Source of the DNA: Leuctra nigra
Lineage: Eukaryota > Arthropoda > Insecta > Plecoptera > Leuctridae
Length of the DNA stretch: 64,000 nucleotides
Assembly (NCBI GenBank): GCA_934045905.1
Contig: OW203769.1
Coordinates: 28,384,817 to 28,448,816 of the forward strand
Direction: 5' to 3'
Position numbers and translations under genes: made by a program
Shown here: positions 54,106 to 63,664 of the stretch, piece after piece
Numbering within the stretch: position 1 is the first letter of the stretch
Layout of the letters: each line of letters begins with the position of its first letter
The notes under the pieces: generated by a model
The model's input: only the letters and a program-made list of their open reading frames with translations
What the model was told of the DNA's origin: nothing
Databases searched by the model: none

Positions 54106-55245
54106 CAGGGGATCGAACCCGAACCTGAACCCGAAACCCGAAAAAAACGTATTTTTTGCGAACCCGAACCCGTATTAATTTTTTGTCTGAACCCGAACCC
54201 GAACCCGAACCCTTATAAAATATATTTGTGAACCCGAACCTGAACCCGAACCCATATTATTTAGGGTTTTTTATGGGTTTTCAAATTAAATTAAATACAT
54301 TTTATAATATTTAATAATTTGAATAAAAATGTTAAGTTCATATTTCATTTTCAAAGTATACTACCTACTTAGATATATTTTTATGTGAGGGTACAAAACA
54401 TGAATTATAATAAGTTGTGTCTCCACGCCAAATAACCTAGCCGAATAGCTTTGTCTTGAGTCTCCGCTCTGAATTTTGAAATGGGGAAGAAGAAAAGTAG
54501 TATTATTCGAGATATTTTTAAGAATTATAAAGGGACTTTGTCTAATTTTTTACTTACGAGGTGGGTTCCTGCCCTTCCCCCATGCTTCAACCTACACTAA
54601 AAATATTTTTCTATGAAGTAATATAACTCGTGGCCTGTAGTGTCACAAATTCGTTTTAGTAGGAAGTAAAATGAAAAATCTCCCTGCGGGGCAAACTGGA
54701 TGTCTGAAATACCAATTCTGCCTTCATTTCGCATTAATCATCACATCACAGCTCTGCTATAGGTACTCGAAATTTTTTAGAGGATATATAAATTATATAC
54801 ATAACCCAGCATACGACAAGCTTTTTTGTGTCTACCAAAAGTTTTTAGAAAATCAAAACGCCTTTACAAATCATATGCCAAAAATCGCGTAAATTCAGAC
54901 TGATCATTCAGTCCCCCCCCCCCCCTCACCCACCCCCTCAATGCTTTATCATGAGTACGACTATGAGTCCCATACGTCAGTTCGACATGCGTTCAATGAT
55001 AAAGCATTGACCAAAAAATAAAATTTAAGTCAAATTAATGAAGTTTGTTGATGTAATTCAAATTTAATAAACTGTACACCAGAAAATGTATTGGTTTGGA
55101 ACACAAAGATGTAGGTATGTAGGATTAATCTAAGTGTGGAGCCGGACCCGAACCCGAACCCGAACCTGAACCCGAACCCGTATCATAGCTTTGCCTGAAC
55201 CCGAACCCGAACCTGAACCCGTAAACGATCGGGTTCGATGCCCTG
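54106..55245. mobile_element. hAT-type non-autonomous element, 8 bp target duplication, GAACCC arrays
   Basis: 1,140 bp. The ends are CAGGGGATCGAACCCG and, complemented, CAGGGCATCGAACCCG, with a perfect 8 bp duplication CTGACTGG (54,098-54,105; 55,246-55,253). Both are hAT hallmarks. Next to each end is a hexamer array of GAACCC/GAACCT (54,113-54,255; 55,142-55,225), both on the same strand. No transposase; the 73-codon frame at 54,671-54,892 lacks motifs. Confidence 0.9.
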
Positions 55246-55284
55246 CTGACTGGATCCTGACCCCCCTTGCCCAGGAGACCAGGA

Positions 55285-55434
55285 GGCCAATTCTTGAGTT
55301 TTTACTATTTGAAACCATTTACGTTTGCATATAAAACTTGAACTTGAAACTTGAACTTTGCTTAGCATTTAACTTTTTTAAATTTTAAACAGTGAACGTA
55401 CACGGTTTCGAAACGTGAATCTCAAGAATTGGCC
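55285..55434. mobile_element. 150 bp MITE with GGCCAATTCTTGAG ends
   Basis: 14 bp perfect inverted ends, with no unambiguous target duplication. Short direct words AACTTGAAC are repeated inside. Confidence 0.65.
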
Positions 55435-55954
55435 CCCAGATATCACCTTCCCAGATATTCACAAACGTTGATTATGAGATGCAAAAATGCACAGATTTGC
55501 TTCATTATGACGTTGAATTCTCAAAATGTTCTCAAGTTTTGCTTAACTAATTGAACAGCTAGGTATTATCCAATGAGACAACTCATTTACTCATATGTTC
55601 AACATGATCACCCTCATAACATTTAATAAATTCACGTGAAACTATTTGATACCAAAACACATACACATTTTTATTCTTGCTTTGCTGTTGCTTATTGCAA
55701 CCTTTTTCAAAGGTATTCCGAAATCGATTCATAATCTATACTCTTTCTTTTACTAGAATTCAAAAAATTACCCATTGGGGATTTTATCATATAACAAAAT
55801 TTACAGATTATATTGCATTTTGTCTCAAGTTTCCCCAAGAATATTGCATATCACACATTTTAAATTTACTAGCATTTTTCCTTCAAGTTTTTTACTATTG
55901 AAGGGATTGAATTGAGTTGTCATTGATAACTGAAAATAGTCAGTTATTTATTTT

Positions 55955-56105
55955 AAATTAAACATTAGAAAAGCCCTGCGGGGCTAACTGGGGGGTGTGG
56001 CCCCCCAGACCCCCTTGAAGAAGAGCAAGGCTTTTTACTAACATCCATCGATCCCCGATAATTTTGACCCCCCCACTCAAAATAAAGTTCCTACGCGCCT
56101 GATTA
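55955..56105. repeat. GC-rich hairpin stretch
   Basis: GCCCTGCGGGGC and GGGGGGTGTGGCCCCCC form two hairpins. A related GCGGGGCAAACTGGATGTC lies at 54,687. Confidence 0.55.
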
Positions 56106-56106
56106 C

Positions 56107-57851
56107 GACCTTTGACTGATTTCAATTTATATTTGTATATTATTTGGATTTATGTTGTATGTATGTAGGTACTCTGTTACAGAATTCTTCATTGAACAAC
56201 ATGATCCAACAAAACAACGGCACCAAACGAATTCCGTAATGAAACACTGTTTTGCATGGTAATTAAAGACGCTTCTAAAACAGATCACTGATGTAATTTT
56301 CAGGCAACATCTGAGTATAATAATAACATAACGATTATTTTATTTCAGAAATACTCGGGGCATGTCATTAGATATTACATTCACCACATTCAATGATGAT
56401 GTGATAATACCCAAGAAGGCCCTGCTAATACCCTGCTGAAACACTTGCCAAGATCTCGCTTATCAACGCTTTACACCGAGCTATTTCCTAGTTTAGTAAG
56501 TTGAAGATATAACTGTGCTACGTAAAACATATGAGATAATATCCTCAGTTATTACATACCTTTGACTGTTTTCAATTTGTATTTGTATATTATTTTGATT
56601 AATGTTGTACGCTGTCTATTTAAATAAGTAATTTCTGTTACAGAATTTTTCATTGAACAATCCAAGTAACATGATCTAACAAAACAATGGCACCAAACCA
56701 ATTCAGTCATGAATGTGCTGTTTAATGGTAATTAAGGACACTTCTAAATCATATCACTGATGTTATATATTCAGGCAATATCTGAGTATAATAATAATAA
56801 TAATAATATTAACATAACGATTGTTTTATTTCAGAAAAACTTGGGACATGGCATTACTACATTCACCACATGATGTGATAATACTCAAGAAGGGACTGCC
56901 CTGCTGAAACTCTTGCCAAGATCTCGCTTATCAACGCGTTACACCGAGCTATTTCCTAGTTTAGTAAGTTGAAGATATAACCAATTACTTTAATAATGAA
57001 GGTAACTATTATTAATGTATTTGGTAAAACATATGAGATAATATCCTCAGTTATTACATACCTTCGACTGTTTTCAATTTGTATTTGCATATTATTTTGA
57101 TTAATGTTGTACGGTGTCTATTTAAATAAGTAATTTCTGTTACAGAATTTTTCATTCAACAATCCAAGTAACATGATCCAACAAAACAATGGCACCAAAC
57201 CAATTCCGTCAAGAATGCACTGTTTAATGGTAATTAAGGACACTTCTAAATCAGATCACTGATGTTATATTATACTCAGGCAATATCTGAGTATAATAAT
57301 AATAATATTAACATAGGTAACGATTGTTTTATTTCAGAAAAACTTGGGACATGGCATTACTACATTCACCACATGATGTGATAATACCCAAGAAGGGACT
57401 GCCATGCTGAAACTCTTGCCAAGATCTCGCTTATCAACGCGTTACACCGAGCTATTTCCTAGTTTAGTAAGTTGAAGATATAACTGTGCTACGTAAAACA
57501 TAATGAGATAATATCCTCAGTTATTACATACCTTTGACTGATTTCAATTTGTATTTGTATATTATTTTGATTTATGTTGTACGGTGTCTATTTAAATAAG
57601 TAATTTATGTTACAGAATTCTTCATTGAACAATCCAAGTAACATGATCCAACAAAACAATGGCACCAAACCAATTCCGTCATGAAACACTGTTTTGAATG
57701 GTAATTAAAGACGCTTATTGTACTAGTCTATCTAAAACAGATCACTGATGTAATATTCAACGATTCTTTATTTCAGAAAAAAAACTTGGGGCATGGCATT
57801 ACTACATTTACCACATTCAATGATGATGTTTTAGTACCCAAGAAGGGACTT
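56107..57851. repeat. Tandem array of four units of about 450-500 bp
   Basis: Units start at about 56,107, 56,558, 57,060 and 57,530 with ACCTT(T/C)GACTG(A/T)TTTCAAT. The first three end in CCCTGCTGAAAC..TTGCC, then CTCGCTTATCAACGC.TTACA and TTTCCTAG, i.e. the start of a CCCTGCTG end fused to a diverged Helentron-like 3' terminus. The fourth runs into a fuller CCCTGCTG element. Contains TAA microsatellite patches. Confidence 0.85.
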
Positions 57852-58748
57852 CCCTGCTGAAACTATTTCCAAGATCTTAACAAGATTTTGTCAAATATTA
57901 ACAATTTCATTGTCTGAATCAGCGATTCTTAAATTATGGTCCGCGGAGGCCTCACAGGGGGTCCGCGAAGACTCAAGAAATAGCATTGAATATTTATATT
58001 GGGTTTAAATATAAAATTTAAAATACACTTAAACTCAATAAAAATATAGGGTAGGTATACATGTTTAAGTGTGTGCTTCTTCTCCCCTTCCTCCTATTGT
58101 GAAGTAATTCTTAACTCTACGTCACTAAAATTACATTAATTTTTTTTAAACATGTTCTCATTATTGTGAAAAAATACTTTGTAAGCCAAAAATAAAAACG
58201 ACAAAAATTATTGTCCAAATCGCATAGGTAAATATAGTCCAAATTCACTTTCGAATTTCAAAAATTTCCCGGTCTTTTCGGACCTATCCCTTGTCGCTAA
58301 GGGGCCCTCCCCACATTGTTTCGTGCGCAAAATGTTTCCCCGTAATTAGTCGTGCCGTACTAATATAGAATACAAATATTTAAATGAAAAATAATGCTAC
58401 ATTCCAATAATTTTTATTATTTCATATTATTATCAAAGTTAGACTATCTTTGGGAATAAAGAAAAGAATTCTAATCTGATATGATGAATGGGGGAATATT
58501 CCAAAAATGTTACGGGTAAGTTTTGGGGGTCCGCGACAACAAACTAAACTACCTATGTTTTAAGGGGGTCCGCGGGGTAGAAAAGTTTAAGAAACGCTGG
58601 TCTAAATCAAAAAAAAAATCTAAACAAGAATACAAGATCTCGCCAAAAGAAGTAAAATATTATCATTTAAAAAAAAATTAGAGTCAAACTTTCTAGAAAT
58701 ACAATCAAGACAATATTACAATGATCTTGGCAAGACTTCTCAGCAGGT
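57852..58748. mobile_element. CCCTGCTG-TIR element, third member (interrupted by a hAT element)
   Basis: Left end CCCTGCTGAAACTATTTCC followed by AAGATCTTAACAAGATTTTG; right end GATCTTGGCAAGACTTCTCA then GCAGG. The same end and AAGATCTTG motif as 16,374-18,254, but only a few array units. The right end has lost one G. A 680 bp hAT element sits inside. Confidence 0.6.
57920..58599. mobile_element. hAT-type non-autonomous element (GGTCCGCGG ends)
   Basis: Ends CAGCGATTCTTAAATTATGG and, complemented, CAGCGTTTCTTAAACTTTTC. GGGGGTCCGCG words occur near both ends. 8 bp flanks are GTCTGAAT and GTCTAAAT (one mismatch). The CAG.G.TTCTTAAA start is typical of Charlie-like hAT elements. Confidence 0.85.
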
Positions 58749-60285
58749 AGTGTGCAAAGGCACGCACACTACCTTCTTACTCGTCCCTCTATACCCAGTA
58801 CCAAGATTTTTTATTGTGACGGTAATGAGATAAAATTATTTTTAATGTATCTCGTGACTACTTTTCTCTTCATTTCATTTTACAGGACATATAGCCACAG
58901 CCTCTTTGAAAGCCGATGACAAAATTCCATTGTATAGAGGCGAAGAACTGCAAACCAGGATCGGTAACCGCTCCATCCAATGCATTTTTATATTTTGTAA
59001 TTATATTGTTTCCATTTGTCTATAGGTATTTAATTTTTTACAGGGCCAAATTTAGTTGTGAGTTAATTTTTAATAGTGTATTACAATTATTACATTATGA
59101 TTAATAAAAACAGTTTCATATTTCAACACAAACATGAAATATTATTGCAACTGTTGAATGAACCATCGTTTCCATTTGTCCTTGATTTTTAGCGTTTTTA
59201 TTAAAAGTTAGATGTTAAAACTTTGTAAAGAATGTTGAACCCATAAATTAATAAATTCCCACATGTTGAATAGCTTGAATGCTGTCAAAATACTCTCCTG
59301 GTGCCATTCCCCTCCACCCCGACACAACGATTATTCACATAAAGACTTTCACCTTTATTAGATAGTAATTAAAACCAATAATTTCTTTAATGTTAAATTA
59401 ATGGTTCAATACTTTCGTTAAAGCCAATTGTGTTCATTTCCGAACAAATTTCCTTGATCTCATGCGCTTATAGAACAGGACCTAGTGAACCCTGCATGAG
59501 AATGCATACGGAAGATTGTTTTACTAAGATTGAAATAGGTGGTCAACGACTGGGTCTGATTCAAGGGGCCAATGGTACCAAATATTCTCCAATATTATGA
59601 TATCATGCCATAAGTCAGAGCTCGGAGCTAATGACAGTGATTGGCATTGCACCTTACTGTGCACATGCTGTGCACTGGCTCTTTTAACCAATATATTGTC
59701 TCCAATGTTGATGTAATGCATGTAATTAAGCAAAATATTAAGCGTAAGTACATACAGTCTAGGAAAACGAGTTTCCATTCTAATTTTTTTTTAAAGATTT
59801 CATTGAGATTTTGTGTGGAAACTTATCCCTTGTGCAGATCTTGTATAATATGTATGGGCATATTTATAATCATTTTATATAAAAATATTTTGAAAATAGA
59901 TTCAATTATATACAAAAATGATTTACATACCCATTGCATTTATATTATTGTGATATTGACATTCTACATGATAATTATATAATATGCAAGTAAGTAGGCA
60001 CCTGTGCGAAATATCTAATGATAAAATAAATTTACACTAAAAGTGTGATATTAATTCTGGCCACACACATGCTCTTCTAAATTCTTGATGAATTCAAATC
60101 TATGGGCTGTTGAATGCATTACGAAATAACACCTAGAAATGCTTCGGAATTATGGAACTTTTAAGACCTTTTATTGTTCTGAATCTTTACATACTCGTAT
60201 TTTGTTCGATACTGTTTTTCAACATTCATCAATCTTACATTTGTAATGGTATCATCCTAGTGGAACACATCTGGATATCTGGTTT
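58749..60285. other. Unassigned AT-rich DNA, no gene called
   Basis: Frames at 58,916-59,104 and 59,641-59,982 are rich in I, F and Y as expected from AT-rich DNA, and have no motif. No repeat family identified. Confidence 0.4.
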
Positions 60286-60289
60286 TAGG

Positions 60290-61900
60290 TATAATCGGTC
60301 TGGTAATGTCTGATAACTTCTGGAGCTTCTGGATATGTCTGGTAAGGTCTGGTATACCAACTTCTATAGACACCTTGGTCTGGTATAGTCGGTCCAACTC
60401 CGGTAATGTCTGATTAGGTCTGGATATATCTGGCATAATCAGTCTGGTAATGTCTGATAATTTCTGGATATGTCTGGTATAGTCGGTCTGGCAATTTCTG
60501 ATTAGGTCTGTATATATCTGGCATAATCAGTCTGGTAATGTCTGATTACTTCTGGATATTTCTGGTATAGTCTGGTAATGTCTGATAACTTCTAAATATG
60601 GCTGGTATAGTCGGTCTGGTCATGTCAATAGGTCTGGATATTTCTGGTAGTCAGTCCGGTAATGTCTGTATACTTCTGGATATGTCTGATAATGTCTGAT
60701 AACTTCTGGATATGTCTGGTATAGTCTGGTGATGTCTGATAACTTCTGGATGTGTCTGGTAATGTCTGATAACTTCTGGATGTGTCTGGTAATGTCTGAT
60801 AACTTCTGGATATGTCTGGTATAGTCTGGTGATGTCTGATAACTTCTGGATATGTCTGGTATATCGGTCTGGTAATGTCTGATAACTTCTGGATATGTCT
60901 GGTGTAGTCTGGAAATGTCTGATAACTTCTGGATATGTCTGGTATAGTCTGGTGATGTCTGATAACTTCTGGTATAGTCTGGTGATGTCTGATAACTTCT
61001 AGATATGTCTGGTACAGTCTGGTAATGTCCGATAACTTCTGGATATGTCTGGTATAGTCTGGTGATGTCTGATAACTTCTGGATATGTCTGGTATATCGG
61101 TCTGGTAATGTCTGACAACTTCTGGATATGTCTGGTATAGTCTGGTGATATCTGATTACTTCTGGATATGTCTGGTGATGTCTGATAACTTCTGGATATG
61201 TCTGGTATAGTCCGGTAATGTCTGACTACTTCTGGATATGTCTGGTATAGTCTGGTAATGTCTGATAACTTCTGGATATGTCTGGTATAGTCCGGTAAGG
61301 TCTGATTACTTCTGGATATGTCTGGTATATCGGTCTGGTAATGTCTGAATACTTCTGGATATGTCTGGTTTAGTCTGGTAAGGTCTGATTACTTCTGGAT
61401 ATGTCTGGTATATTCTGGTAATGTCTGAAAACTTCTGGATAGGTCTGGTATAGTCGGCCTGGTAATGTCTGATTAGGTCTGGATATTTCTGGTATAGTCA
61501 GTCAGGTAATGTCTGATAACTTCTGGATATGTCTGGTATAGTCTGGTAATGTCTGAGAACTTCTGGTTATGTCTGGTGTATTCGGTCTAGTAATGTCTGA
61601 TTACTTCTGGTTATGGCTGGTATATTCACGGTCTGGTAATATCTTATTATTTCTGATAAATTCTTGTCAGTTCCAAGACATTTGTCTGGTAAAGTCTGAT
61701 AGTTTCTTGTAAGTTCCAATTCACTTTCGTCTGGTTATGTCTGATATGTCTGGACAACTCTGATAAAAGAAAGTGAAATGTGTTCTGTAATTGTCTGGTA
61801 TTGTCTGTTATTGTCTGATTCTGATTTTGTCTGTTCCAATTTCTGGAGTATGTCTGGACACCATTTCTGGTCTTGTCTGACTAGTTCTGGTGTCTGGACT
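60290..61900. repeat. TCTGG decamer array, right
   Basis: TCTGG/TCTGA starts every 10 bp. The dominant higher-order unit is 40 bp made of four decamers beginning TCTGATAACT, TCTGGATATG, TCTGGTATAG and TCTGGTGATG, repeated with variants over about 1.4 kb. Irregular at both edges. It lies directly inside the right CAAGCAGGG end of the 14.2 kb element. Confidence 0.92.
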
Positions 61901-61936
61901 TACTCCAGAAACTAGTCGAGATTTTTCAAGCAGGGT

Positions 61937-62509
61937 AGGCCAGGCTCTGTAGCCGAGAAGAAACCTATTAACGTTACGAATGGTTGTGTGAGAGACAAAA
62001 GGAAAGGTGGGCCAGGCTCTCTAGCCGAGAAGAAACCTAATAACGTTACGAATGGTTGTGAGAGAGACAAAAGGAAAGGTGGGCCAGGCTCTCTAGCCGA
62101 GAAGAAACCTAATAACGTTACGAATGGTTGTTTTCGACTTGATGAGGAAAGTTATTACGGCAATGGAAGAGTTGAGGTAGGTTTTACACTAGATATTTCA
62201 GGTAAGAAGAATCTATTGAGCAAGAATGCCAATGTGGAAAACAGTTCAGTAGACTTAGAAACTGAGGTGAGCCTTCTTCCCGTGAATTCGTGTGAGGTAA
62301 GTCCTAAACGAGAAGATAATAATGAGAAAAGGCTGGTTTGTGAGAGCCTATGTTGTCTGGTCTCGTCTGGGATTTCAGTGGAGTCTGCTGCAGTGAGAGA
62401 TAGCCCAGCTGAGACAAGTCTTCCAGAGGTCATTACAGACGAGATGAGTTGCATATCTACAAGCCCAGCAGCACCAGTTCAGGACTACATGGTTGAGAAG
62501 GATCATTAA
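61937..62509 (+). pseudogene. LINE ORF1, C-terminal part with 24-residue tandem repeats
   Basis: It resumes the frame broken at 47,737. Three tandem 72 bp units encode RDKRKGGPGSLAEKKPNNVT then NGC(E/V); the first unit is the one split by the insertion. An acidic, serine-rich region follows to a stop at 62,509. Domain function of this part unknown. Confidence 0.75.
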
Positions 62510-62796
62510 GCCCAGCTGCCGATTGTCTCTACGAGTGCCCAGCTGCCATGAAAGAGAAGGATCTGCATGATGAGAGCCCAGCTGTTAATGAGAAGGATCA
62601 GCACGACCAGAGCCCAGCTGTTAATGAGACAGATCATCACGACGAGAGCCGAGCTGAGACGAGTCTTCTACAACATAACTCATTTGAACAGAGTCTACCT
62701 ACAGTCCGTCTTCCAGTCACTTCACAGAAGCAGAGAGAGATGAGACCGCGACGTTCTGCCCGGAAAAACAAATCCAAGCCAAAGCGGTATCGTTGA
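62510..62796 (+). pseudogene. LINE ORF1/ORF2 linker with 13-residue repeats, other frame
   Basis: 39 bp units encode KEKDLHDESPAVN, NEKDQHDQSPAVN and NETDHHDESRAE, followed by a basic RPRRSARKNKSKPKRYR end. This frame is +2 relative to 61,937-62,509. It is the same frame as the endonuclease downstream, with a TGA at 62,794-62,796 in between. Confidence 0.6.
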
Positions 62797-62859
62797 CAAT
62801 TACAGTCCCCTGTACCTGATGCTTGTAGCAGTAGCAAGAGCAAGAACACCCCACCTACT

Positions 62860-63450
62860 GATCAGGGAACAGGGCGAAAAATTCACATTGCAGGGCTAAA
62901 TGTCAGAGTGCTTAACAACGGTTTCGATCAAATCAAGGAAATTGTAATAGAAGAAGACGTAGATATATTTTGTATGACAGAAACGTGGCTTAAGCCGAAC
63001 CACCCGTCGGAAGATTATGCCATTCCAGGATATTTGTTGCTAAGATCTGATCGCAATAATTCTAGAGGAGGTGGTGTGGGGATATATATCAAGCAAACAA
63101 TAAGACACGCGATCATAACAGATATTGAAGTTGAAGAAGAAGAAGAAGAAGAAGAAGAAGAAGAAGAAGAAGAAGAAGAAGAAGAAGAGGAAGAAAACGA
63201 TACAGGCAGAAAACTAGAATATTTATGGATTAAGATTAGCCTAAAACGGAAAAAGATTGCCGTGTGTGTAGTCTATCGGCCACCTGAAAATTGCTACACT
63301 AATGTCAGTATTTTAGAGAAACAGCTTTCGACACTTCAAGGATTGGTTGATAATATAATTCTAATTGGGGATATGAACATTGATCTCTTGAAATCTGCAG
63401 AACCAAATAGCAAGTATCTCATTAAATTCATGAAAAAGTTTAAATTAAAT
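62860..63450 (+). pseudogene. APE-type endonuclease domain of LINE ORF2 (truncated)
   Basis: The motifs come in order: IHIAGLNVRVLNNG, MTETWL (catalytic glutamate), YLLLRSDRNNSRGGGVGIYI, VCVVYRPP and ILIGDMNIDLL. These make up the first two thirds of the APE-like endonuclease of CR1-group LINEs. An in-frame run of about 22 glutamates (63,128-63,195) lies between the GGGVGIY strand and the next one. The domain ends at LNQIV, where a hairpin-ended repeat joins; the SDH block and RT are missing. Confidence 0.85.
63128..63195. repeat. (GAA)n microsatellite inside endonuclease frame
   Basis: About 22 GAA/GAG codons in phase, flanked by EV and ENDTGRK. Confidence 0.95.
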
Positions 63451-63664
63451 CAAATTGTTCCCAAATTTGGTATATGTTGTAGGGTGGGCCATTGCTCGAA
63501 ATTGAGATATTTCCCAACAATGTGAGATTCCCCAATTTTAAGATCCAGTAGGCCGAAAATGCCACTTTGATGCCTACAGTAAAAGTGGGTTTGCTCCAGC
63601 CTTTATATGAGAGTGTGCGCGCGCCGTACGACTTGGCTGGCGTGGAGCGACCGCTCCACTAGAT
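63451..63664 (-). repeat. Hairpin-ended repeat, truncated copy e
   Basis: It ends TGGAGCGACCGCTCCACTAG then AT at 63,664. The minus frame FYCRHQSGIFGLLDLKIG then LNFEQWPTLQHIPNLGTI is open and matches copies a, c and d. The other half is missing at the junction with the LINE. Confidence 0.65.

Larger units (their letters stand above)
53595..55940. repeat. 82 bp direct repeats flanking 2.2 kb
   Basis: 53,595-53,676 and 55,859-55,940 are identical or nearly so (AAATTTACTAGCATTTTTCC ... CTGAAAATAGT). A hAT-type element lies between them. The repeats point to a segmental duplication around this site. Confidence 0.8.
47739..61935. mobile_element. 14.2 kb CCCTGCTTGAAAAA-TIR element with CCAGA/TCTGG subterminal arrays
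   Basis: Left end CCCTGCTTGAAAAA (47,739) and right end its exact complement (61,935) are flanked by TA on both sides (47,737-47,738; 61,936-61,937). Undisturbed copies of the host sequence, the LINE's 72 bp repeat, read AAAGGTGGGCCAGG. The filled site AAAGG-TA and TA-GGCCAGG therefore fits a clean TA-duplicating insertion. Arrays of CCAGA (left) and TCTGG (right) sit inside the ends in inverted orientation. The centre holds nested small elements and unassigned DNA. No transposase is visible. Confidence 0.75.

Noticed and set aside
54113..55225. GAACCC hexamers as an interstitial telomere
   Set aside because: The common arthropod telomere repeat is TTAGG. These hexamers sit exactly inside hAT ends with an 8 bp duplication, so they belong to the element.
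59641..59982. 113-codon frame with hydrophobic, isoleucine-rich stretches as a membrane protein
   Set aside because: AT-rich DNA gives I, F, Y and L-rich frames by chance. No conserved motif or second copy.
47780..61900. CAGAC words as Smad-binding sites
   Set aside because: The motif matches by sequence, but the count and phasing come from the repeat structure, and nothing links the region to a regulated gene.
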